DNA of 34,037 nt, taken from positions 1-34,037 of the forward strand of contig AWVY01000021.1 of NCBI GenBank assembly GCA_004143605.1. The letters are read 5' to 3'. Below are positions 28,024 through 34,037 of this stretch, one piece after another. A program made the position numbers and the translations under genes. The DNA is from Desulforamulus aquiferis (GTDB lineage Bacteria > Bacillota > Desulfotomaculia > Desulfotomaculales > Desulfotomaculaceae). Numbering within the stretch: position 1 is the first letter of the stretch; each line of letters begins with the position of its first letter. The notes under the pieces are model-generated. The model was not told the DNA's origin, did not search any database, and saw only the letters and a program-made list of their open reading frames with translations.

Positions 28024-28182
28024 TTGAAGAGAAAGTACGACTGGAAATTTATTGTTGGTACTATAGGTTTTATCTTAATTGGCGTAAGTATCATTTTCCC
28101 CGAACAGTCCTGGATACTAATATTCGGAGCAGTCTTATTTGCTGTGGGTATGTTTAGAAGAAAGCCAAAGAAAAAACGTTAA
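28024..28182 (+). CDS. Small membrane protein
   Basis: A TTG at 28024 opens a 52-residue protein, MKRKYDWKFIVGTIGFILIG then SIIFPEQSWILIFGAVLFAV and a basic tail RRKPKKKR. Two hydrophobic segments (residues about 8-25 and 30-45) suggest a two-helix hairpin with positive ends on the cytoplasmic side. AAGGAAGG precedes it by about 10 nt, and a terminator follows 15 nt after the stop. Codon use and the flanking signals make it a likely real gene. Its family and function are unknown. Confidence 0.6.
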   Translation: MKRKYDWKFIVGTIGFILIGVSIIFPEQSWILIFGAVLFAVGMFRRKPKKKR

Positions 28183-28196
28183 AAGAATTTCAATCT

Positions 28197-28226
28197 AACA
28201 GTTGCTTAAAAGGCAGCTGTTTTTTG
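28197..28226 (+). terminator. Terminator after the small membrane protein
   Basis: AACAGTTGC-TTAAAAG-GCAGCTGTT (one G-T pair) is followed by T5, 15 nt after the stop. Confidence 0.82.
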
Positions 28227-28282
28227 TGAAAATATCGGAGTAAAATAAATTTCACCTTGGCAAACTAGGATTAATAAATTTA

Positions 28283-28489
28283 ATGGGGGTGATAATTATT
28301 ATTTATCGAGATAGTACTTGGAGATACCCAAATGCTGGTTTTTGGGCAGTTCATGCCGTTTCTTTGGCTGCTATGGGATTATTAGCCTATAAGGCTATGG
28401 ATAGGCATTGTGGCATGGGCTTTACAGAAAACATGTCCTATCCAGAGCAAGTACCTCAGACAAAAGAGCCCCAGGAAGACCAGTTTTAA
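28283..28489 (+). CDS. Small membrane-associated hypothetical protein
   Basis: This protein of about 63-68 residues has a central hydrophobic segment (FWAVHAVSLAAMGLLAYKAM) and a polar C-terminus (EQVPQTKEPQEDQF). I do not recognise it. The usual start is unclear: ATG at 28283 has no ribosome binding site, yet GGGGGTGAT directly follows it and would suit a start at one of the ATT codons at 28295-28301. Either a rare ATT start is used, or a base is missing in the ATTATTATTTAT tract. The C-terminus overlaps its terminator, and the frame is intact. Confidence 0.6.
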   Translation: MGVIIIIYRDSTWRYPNAGFWAVHAVSLAAMGLLAYKAMDRHCGMGFTENMSYPEQVPQTKEPQEDQF

Positions 28490-28513
28490 CCCGACCATAG
28501 GTCGGGTTATCTT
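28488..28513 (+). terminator. Terminator overlapping a stop codon
   Basis: AACCCGACC-ATA-GGTCGGGTT forms a 9-bp stem, followed by ATCTTTT. It starts inside the TAA of the preceding gene. Confidence 0.82.
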
Positions 28514-28589
28514 TTCCATAGATCAATAATCCCAGTCACAAAAAGGATTTTATTCACTTCCTGTAGAAACTTTAATCGAGGTGATGAGC

Positions 28590-28892
28590 TTGCATATTCT
28601 TTGGATTGTATTTGGTTTGATAGGAGCCATTTGGATCTTTTGGGACACGCGCAATCAGGGATATACTTTTCCTGCCTCTTTTCGCTGGGCCATAGGGACG
28701 TTTTTAGTTCCTGCAGCGGTAATACCCCTATATTTAATGCAGTCAAACCTAAAGTCGAGACAAAAACCTCCCAGGGGAAAACCACAAGACGTTACTTCAG
28801 AAATGTTTCAACGCTGTAATTATTGCGGAGAGTTTTATCAAGGAAATCCAGAACATTGCCCAAAATGCAAAAGATTGTTAAAAGAAGATTAG
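28590..28892 (+). CDS. Two-helix membrane protein with a C-terminal zinc ribbon
   Basis: This protein of about 100 residues has two membrane segments (HILWIVFGLIGAIWIFWD and RWAIGTFLVPAAVIPLYLM), a basic linker, and a four-cysteine zinc ribbon (CNYCG at about 74-78 and CPKC at about 90-93). The start is TTG at 28590, five bases after AGGTGAT; the frame opens slightly upstream at GTG 28581, which overlaps that site. No family assignment is possible. The zinc ribbon points to the cytoplasmic side and may bind nucleic acid or a partner protein. Its stop codon lies inside the following hairpin. Confidence 0.72.
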   Translation: MHILWIVFGLIGAIWIFWDTRNQGYTFPASFRWAIGTFLVPAAVIPLYLMQSNLKSRQKPPRGKPQDVTSEMFQRCNYCGEFYQGNPEHCPKCKRLLKED

Positions 28893-28919
28893 GGTCTAAA
28901 TATAATCCCTAATCTTCTT
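28882..28919. terminator. Bidirectional terminator between the zinc-ribbon gene and rodZ
   Basis: AAGAAGATTAGGG (28882-28894) pairs perfectly with CCCTAATCTTCTT (28907-28919). It overlaps the + strand stop codon and lies just after the rodZ stop on the minus strand. Confidence 0.8.
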
Positions 28920-28926
28920 AATTATC

Positions 28927-29676
28927 TTAACCCCTATCCACCTCTGGAGTTTGACCAGCAAAGAAGTCTTTCTTAACTACTTTACCCTTTTCGCCTAATT
29001 TCCCTAAATCCTGACCATTTACGTTTGCCTCAACTGCCCCGGCATTTCCTACATGAAGGAATATTTTTTCCCTGGCCTGAAAATCTTTCATCTCACCAGG
29101 GGCAACCAGTCCTGAGAAAACTGTATTTCCATCTGCAACAACTTGCATCCAACTTTCATTTTCGGTTACCCTTAATACCACCCTTACTCCATCATTAGGC
29201 TGGACTGGTCCCTGAGATTGTCCATTGGAGGACGGTGTACCGGCGTTGTTAGCATCTCCTGGCTGTCCTTCTACAACCCTTGGTACATCAGGCTTGTTTT
29301 GTTCGGGGCGTGCTCCGGCGTTATAAATAGCATTAATGCCTATTAATGCCACCACAGCAAAACCTGCAACAATATATCTCCATCTTTTAGAGGCTGTAAG
29401 ATTTGTAGCTTCTTCACTCACCCTATTTTCAACAACAACAGGTGTATCTTCCTGCCCACTATTATACTCAGACATTATTTCATCGATATTTAAGCCAAGA
29501 TATTTCGCATAGGTTCGTAGAAATGCCTTTGCATAAATTGGTCCTGGTAGAACGTCGTATTTCTCGTTTTCTAAAGCCTCAAGATATTTTGCCCTGATTT
29601 TAGTGGCTTCCTCAAGGTGTTCGAAAGAATACCCCTTTGCTATTCGTGCGCTCCTTAACGCTTCTCCAATAGGCAT
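28927..29676 (-). CDS. rodZ: RodZ-type cell-shape protein (HTH-TM-DUF4115)
   Basis: This intact 249-residue protein has the RodZ layout: an N-terminal Cro/CI-type helix-turn-helix (residues about 1-75, PIGEALRSARIAKGYSFEHL, then PIYAKAFLRTYAKYLGLN), one membrane helix (about 97-117), a Pro/Asn/Gly/Gln-rich linker (about 120-162), and a C-terminal DUF4115 domain (RVVLRVTENESWMQVVADGN, FLHVGNAGAVEANVNGQDLG). RodZ links the MreB cytoskeleton to the membrane and helps set rod shape. ATG follows GGAGGTGAAGGGCC. It sits 17 nt downstream of mnmH, in the same direction, and after ftsK, so the three may be one transcript. RodZ beside FtsK occurs in many Firmicutes. Confidence 0.9.
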   Translation of the reverse strand: MPIGEALRSARIAKGYSFEHLEEATKIRAKYLEALENEKYDVLPGPIYAKAFLRTYAKYLGLNIDEIMSEYNSGQEDTPVVVENRVSEEATNLTASKRWRYIVAGFAVVALIGINAIYNAGARPEQNKPDVPRVVEGQPGDANNAGTPSSNGQSQGPVQPNDGVRVVLRVTENESWMQVVADGNTVFSGLVAPGEMKDFQAREKIFLHVGNAGAVEANVNGQDLGKLGEKGKVVKKDFFAGQTPEVDRG

Positions 29677-29693
29677 GGCCCTTCACCTCCGTT

Positions 29694-30749
29694 TCACAAT
29701 GGGACACCATACTCAGGTAAAGTTTTAACCCACTCCGCTATTCTCATAGAGCATTCCTCAATATTAGTGCAGTCAACAGATAGACTATAGCTATCACTAG
29801 GTTTGTCCGGATATTTATATAATGGGTCATAATAACTTGATAATAGAAAGCTAAATACCTCTTCAAAATTCCTTTGGGCTAACTTTTCATTTAACTCTTC
29901 CACTTTGTTAGTACCTAAAGATTTTCTTAGCATACTGGTGCATTTTTGTAATTCTTCGATATTACTATCAGGTCCCACAGTATATTCATCAATTATTCTC
30001 TGGACACGTGTATGTAAATCAGTATAAAGAAGAATTTTGTATCCGCCACCCATAGAATTCATTACCGAAGCCGGCACAATTAGTTTACCCACTCTTCTAC
30101 TTTCGCACTCAACAAAAACAACACCAGCTGCCTCTGCTGAAACAAGAGCCTTGACAGCTTCAGCCTCAAAATCCTTTTGGGAAGGTGATGGTGGCAGGCC
30201 AATTTTACCATAGGCCGACCCTCTGTGTCTTGCTATATGTTCAAGATCCAGAATAGGTAGTCCCATATCAGCTAACCTATTTAATACCAATGTCTTGCCA
30301 ACTCCCGTAAGACCACATAAAACAATACTTTTGTGAGGAATGGCTTCCCTGTCCAGATAGCCATGAACATACCTTCGATAAGCCTTGTACCCGCCCTGAA
30401 TTCGGCATACATCTAGCCCGAGGGAATTCATCACGGCCCAGGTATATTTGCTTCTCATACCTCCACGCCAACAAAATAGTAAAACCTTTTTTTCATTGGC
30501 CAGATTACTTATCTGTTGGAACAGCTTTGGTCCTTTAGGTCCTGCAATTTCAAGTCCTAACGCCTTAGCCTCTGCAGTGCCAATTTGTTTATAAACGGTA
30601 CCTACTTTAGCCCTTTCCTCATTGTTAAATAATGGTATATTTACTGCTCCGGGAATTGAGCCATCTTCAAATTCTCCTTCAGAACGCAAATCTATCAAAC
30701 ATGCATTCTCTAATTTGAGTGCTTCTATAATTGGAATATCCTTTAGCAT
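29694..30749 (-). CDS. mnmH: tRNA 2-selenouridine synthase
   Basis: MnmH (SelU/YbbB) converts 2-thiouridine at the wobble base of certain tRNAs to 2-selenouridine through a geranylated intermediate, using selenophosphate. The N-terminal rhodanese domain (IIEALKLENACLIDLRSEGE, AVNIPLFNNEERAKVG) has its catalytic loop LLFCWRGGMRSK with Cys near residue 92. A P-loop ATPase-like domain follows, with CGLTGVGKTLVL and DLEHIARHRGSAYG, ending EWVKTLPEYGVPL. It is intact, about 351 residues from ATG 30749. The frame opens 51 nt earlier with a TTG at 30800, which has no better site. Its presence implies selenium metabolism in the host. No selD gene is nearby. Confidence 0.93.
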   Translation of the reverse strand: MLKDIPIIEALKLENACLIDLRSEGEFEDGSIPGAVNIPLFNNEERAKVGTVYKQIGTAEAKALGLEIAGPKGPKLFQQISNLANEKKVLLFCWRGGMRSKYTWAVMNSLGLDVCRIQGGYKAYRRYVHGYLDREAIPHKSIVLCGLTGVGKTLVLNRLADMGLPILDLEHIARHRGSAYGKIGLPPSPSQKDFEAEAVKALVSAEAAGVVFVECESRRVGKLIVPASVMNSMGGGYKILLYTDLHTRVQRIIDEYTVGPDSNIEELQKCTSMLRKSLGTNKVEELNEKLAQRNFEEVFSFLLSSYYDPLYKYPDKPSDSYSLSVDCTNIEECSMRIAEWVKTLPEYGVPL

Positions 30750-30853
30750 AATCTTTACATCCTTGCCGACATCTATTCTTCTGCCTATCCTGTATTGCAA
30801 CGACAGTATAGCATGTGATTAGTGGAAGATCAACTTTGGAACAATCGATAATT

Positions 30854-33162
30854 CTATTGACCGGGTGTTTTTTTCCCTTTAAATGTCTGAAGGTATTGTT
30901 CCATAGTCATTAAGATGGCTCTGGGTTTGCTACCTTCATATCCACCTACAATACCTTTCTTTTCCATGATATCAATTAGTCGAGCAGCCCTGGCATAGCC
31001 AATGTGCAGCCGTCGCTGGAGCATAGAAATAGAGGCATGACCAGTTTCAATCAATATTCTAACTGCCTCGGATAGTAGTTCATCTTCTACCTCCTGTTCT
31101 ACTTGCTCCTTTGGTTCTTCCTTAGCAACTGACTCGTCATAGGTAGGCTCCGATTGTTTCTTTAAGAAATTCACAACATCTTCTACCTCACGATCCGATA
31201 AATATGCTCCTTGAACCCTTAATGGTTAGATGCACCCACCGGGAAAAACAGCATATCTCCCTTACCTAAGAGCTTTTCAGCCCCAGCCATATCCAGAATT
31301 GTCCGGGAGTCTACCTGAGAAGACACCGCAAAGGATATCCGGGAGGGAATATTGGCCTTAATAAGGCCGGTTATTACATCAACTGAGGGACGTTGGGTAG
31401 CTACCACCAAGTGAATACCGGCAGCCCTGGCCATTTGTGCCAATCTGCAGATGGCATCTTCCACATCAGCCGGTGCAACCATCATTAAATCTGCTAACTC
31501 GTCGATGATTACAACAATGAGGGGTAATTTCTTTTGACCTGGACCTGGGTCCTTATCATTAAAGAGGCTATTATATCTACCAATATCACGCACCCCTGCA
31601 TTGGCAAATAATTCGTATCTTTTCTCCATCTCCCTAACAGCCCATCTAAGTGAAGTAGCAGCCTTTTTAGGGTTAGTAACAACTGGAGATACCAGGTGGG
31701 GAATTCCATTATAGGTTGCTAACTCCACCATTTTAGGGTCAATCATTAAAAATTTAACTTCCTCTGGTGTTGCCTTAAATAAGATACTGGCAATCAAGGT
31801 GTTAATGCATACACTTTTTCCTGCTCCTGTGGCACCTGCAATTAAAAGGTGCGGCATTTTTGTTAGATCCGCCAGAATAGGTGTACCCGCAATATCTTTT
31901 CCGAGGGCGACAGTTAACCTGGATTGGGCTCCGCCAAATTCCTTGGATTCAAGGAGGTCCCTCAAATTAACCATGGAGATTTCTCTGTTGGGTACCTCAA
32001 TGCCTACCGCTGCCTTCCCCGGAATGGGAGCCTCAATTCTAACATCCGGTGCAGCCATGGCAAGGGCAATATCATCAGCCAGGCTTACAATTCTGCTTAC
32101 CTTAACACCTGCCGGGGGCTGTATCTCATAGCGTGTAATGGCTGGTCCCCTGGAAACCTGAGTTACCTTTGCTTTGATACTAAAGTTGTCTAATGTTTCT
32201 TCAAGCTTGGAAATATTATCAGTAATATCTTTAGCACTTGAAATATTCTTATTGCCCCTTAAGGGACGAGACAATAATGACAATGGCGGCAGCTTAAAGG
32301 CGGTAATATCGTTTAAGGACATTTGGGTATAGGAAACGTTTTCGTCTTCCTCCCAGTGTTCCTTTTCGCCTAATTTTTCAGGTAATATTCCCTCTTCGGA
32401 TTTAAGTTCACAAGTAAGATCTATTGGTCCTGTTCTTTCTAAAGTATCTGCCAAGGGGTATTTTTCAATATCGTTTGTGCTATCCATAAATTGCACCTTA
32501 CCCTCGGAATTATTGATAATTACAGCTCCAGGAGGCAAAGTATCCTCAAGGCTATTTTTACGTGACTTAGAATCCTCCTCAACATCTGTAAACAGGAAGT
32601 TATTTAATCTGCTTCCCGTACCCTTAATAGATGTCTTAACTTTTGAGGTGGTTTTTCTGGCCATAACTGAAACAGAAAGGTTAGTCATCAGCAATATTCC
32701 CACTACAAATCCTGAGGTGAGCAATATGTAAGTACCTGCCTGTCCAAAGGACTGCAGCATTAAAAATGCCATAATTGAACCGATTAGCCCACCTCCTTCA
32801 CTGGCTTTAACGGGATCTACAATTGTCATAAGTACTTCTAGAAAAGTATTTTCCATGGGAGTCATAAGACTTAATGTGGTTAGGGCAATTATAAATATCA
32901 AAATTGCACCGTAGGCTTTTATGTTTACTGGCGTACGTCCCCTCTCAACGATGAGCTTTATACCAAACATCGATAAGAACACCATTAATGTAATACCACC
33001 AAAGGTTCCAAATAACCCCTTGATTACTCTGCCTACAAATCCTCCCACTGCTCCAAGGGGCGTATCTGCGAAACTAATAAGTCCTAATACAGAGGCAGAA
33101 ACCAGGAGAATACCAAATATTTCATATTTTAGGTCATCCTTTAGTTTTTTAAGAAACTCCAA
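30854..33162 (-). CDS. ftsK: DNA translocase FtsK/SpoIIIE (frame broken)
   Basis: FtsK/SpoIIIE pumps chromosomal DNA through the division or sporulation septum. The first 170 residues hold about four membrane helices. A Ser/Glu-rich linker (about 175-285) follows. The motor domain starts near residue 290, with GAVVGIEVPNR-type beta motifs, the Walker A loop LLIAGATGAGKSVCINTLIA, then LPLIVVIIDELADLM and HLVVATQRPSVDVITG. The C-terminal gamma winged helix, ISMLQRRLHIGYARAARLID, reads directing sequences in DNA. The frame breaks near 31227, where one A is missing (TCT-AAA-CCA-TTA); repair gives ASKPLRVQGAYLSDREVEDV. Repaired length is about 769 residues, typical. TTG at 33162 follows AAAGGAGGTG. 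Whether it acts in vegetative or sporulation division cannot be told from sequence. Confidence 0.95.
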
Positions 33163-33246
33163 TGTCAGGCACCTCCTTTGTAATATATACTACAGAAATT
33201 TCCAAAATCCTTTTGGCTCTGCCCTCTCAGTTACTGATATAAAAGT

Positions 33247-33277
33247 GCATAATTTTCACCATTATTAATCATATTAA
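33247..33277 (+). promoter_or_regulatory. Possible sporulation (sigma-E-like) promoter for the coat genes
   Basis: GCATAAT (33247-33253) and CATATTAA (33270-33277) are 16 nt apart, resembling a mother-cell sigma-E -35/-10 pair. It lies about 45 nt before the coat gene start. The match is only partial, so this is tentative. Confidence 0.35.
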
Positions 33278-33323
33278 CACAGGATAGTTAAATATTCCTA
33301 ATTTAAGAAAGGAGGCTACTACC

Positions 33324-33536
33324 TTGCCACATGCTAAAGGGCAAATTACTACCAGGGAATTAATTGACTTACAGGCACATCTTATGTTAGAGACTAATTT
33401 GGTTGGCCAGTTTAACCACTTTGCCAGGGAATGCACTGATCCCCAACTCCAAAGAATGTGCCAAGATATGGCTAGAAGCCGTATGAGTTGTTACCAGCTT
33501 TTATCCCAGCACATGAATATCGGGAATATGCAATAA
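33324..33536 (+). CDS. Small CotF-like spore coat protein
   Basis: This 70-residue protein resembles the N-terminal half of CotF-type coat proteins: HAKGQITTRELIDLQAHLML, then ETNLVGQFNHFARECTDPQL and QRMCQDMARSRMSCYQLLSQ, with a C-terminal HMNIGNMQ. It is helical and Gln/Met/Cys-containing, without signal peptide or membrane helix. TTG at 33324 follows AAAGGAGG. It is followed after 18 nt by a second coat-type gene, so both are probably one transcription unit made in the mother cell. Confidence 0.78.
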   Translation: MPHAKGQITTRELIDLQAHLMLETNLVGQFNHFARECTDPQLQRMCQDMARSRMSCYQLLSQHMNIGNMQ

Positions 33537-33554
33537 GAAAGGAGGCACATTTAT

Positions 33555-33992
33555 ATGAAACAGGACCAAGTAACAGATAAAAACCTTTGTATGTCCATGA
33601 TCAACCAATTAAAGTGGGATGCCACCTGCCTTACTCAAAAAATTCTTGAGACAAGTGACCAGCAACTGCGTCAAGACTATATCAATGTACTAGATCGTAC
33701 CTTTGCTGAGCAAAAGCAATTATATGATCTAGCCAATCAATATGGCTGGCATCAACCCATGATGGCTGATCAAAGCATGATTAGCAAGGTTCAAAGTGGT
33801 TTGCACAATTTGAGCAATGAAATTCAGCAGAGCATGATGAGCATTCATCATCAGCAAGCTCAACAGCAGGGTATTCAAGCACCGACCTATTATAACACAA
33901 TGGATTTTGGTCAGGGAATGACCAATTCCGTTAACCAGCAGCAGCAATTACAATACCAGGGATTAGGACAACAACAGAACTATAATCGCTAA
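33555..33992 (+). CDS. CotF-family spore coat protein
   Basis: This 145-residue protein has a CotF-like helical core (residues about 5-80: QVTDKNLCMSMINQLKWDAT, then LETSDQQLRQDYINVLDRTF and AEQKQLYDLANQYGWHQP) and a Gln-rich, low-complexity tail (residues about 95-145). Such proteins belong to the outer layers of the endospore. ATG follows AAAGGAGG with about 9-nt spacing. It ends 4 nt before a strong hairpin. Confidence 0.83.
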   Translation: MKQDQVTDKNLCMSMINQLKWDATCLTQKILETSDQQLRQDYINVLDRTFAEQKQLYDLANQYGWHQPMMADQSMISKVQSGLHNLSNEIQQSMMSIHHQQAQQQGIQAPTYYNTMDFGQGMTNSVNQQQQLQYQGLGQQQNYNR

Positions 33993-33996
33993 ACAT

Positions 33997-34029
33997 AAAT
34001 TAGTCGGCACCCCACGGTGCGACTAATTT
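33997..34029 (+). terminator. Terminator after the coat genes
   Basis: AAATTAGTC-GGCACC pairs with GGTGC-GACTAATTT around a 4-nt loop, with one bulged G. The T-run after it is short, so it may be moderately efficient. Confidence 0.68.
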
Positions 34030-34037
34030 ATCAGCCT

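Noticed and set aside
31799-32193. Plus-strand genes within ftsK.
   Set aside because: They are antisense to the conserved FtsK motor and have no start signals or homology.

Overview
The window looks like chromosomal DNA from an endospore-forming, low-to-mid G+C Firmicute of the Peptococcaceae/Desulfotomaculum type. The grounds are spoVS, two CotF-like coat proteins, a SpoIIIE/FtsK translocase, a dapL-type aminotransferase, a Gram-positive LexA (SOS) box in front of recA, and strong AAGGAGG-type ribosome binding sites with frequent TTG and GTG starts. The genus is inferred from gene content and order, not from a marker gene.

Layout. 1-7343: an EamA transporter, a large coiled-coil protein, an acuA-type acetyltransferase (+), guaB, fxsA, an unlisted small HTH gene, and a cobU-cobC pair. 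7438-8313: an HD-domain protein (+) and a small coiled-coil protein. 8374-14913, all minus strand: rny, a conserved hypothetical, ymdB, spoVS (with a sigma-H-like promoter), an M19 dipeptidase, a PHP phosphoesterase and a dapL-like aminotransferase. 14969-15202: a probable structured RNA with its own promoter and terminator between recA and rny. 15264-19033: recA, interrupted by a 2.73-kb group II intron (15660-18389) that carries a reverse transcriptase/HNH protein. 19178-26821: yajQ, rimO-pgsA, a membrane protein overlapping a short FtsH-like protease, and cinA-deaD. 26934-28892 (+): a short DprA-like protein and four small proteins, several with their own terminators. 28927-33162 (minus): ftsK/spoIIIE, mnmH (selU) and rodZ. 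33324-33992 (+): two coat proteins.

The most striking biology is the intron: it sits in phase 0 between the conserved Phe and Tyr codons of the RecA ALKF-YAS motif, so RecA can only be made if the intron splices, in a gene that also carries an SOS operator. The second is the roughly 200-nt RNA upstream of rny.

A warning for any reader: about 25 reading-frame breaks occur in 20 genes, including guaB, recA, rny, rimO and ftsK. Nearly all are repaired by restoring a single base, most often in a short homopolymer. This is the signature of sequencing or assembly error rather than gene decay. I therefore annotate these as whole genes with the break positions, not as pseudogenes.
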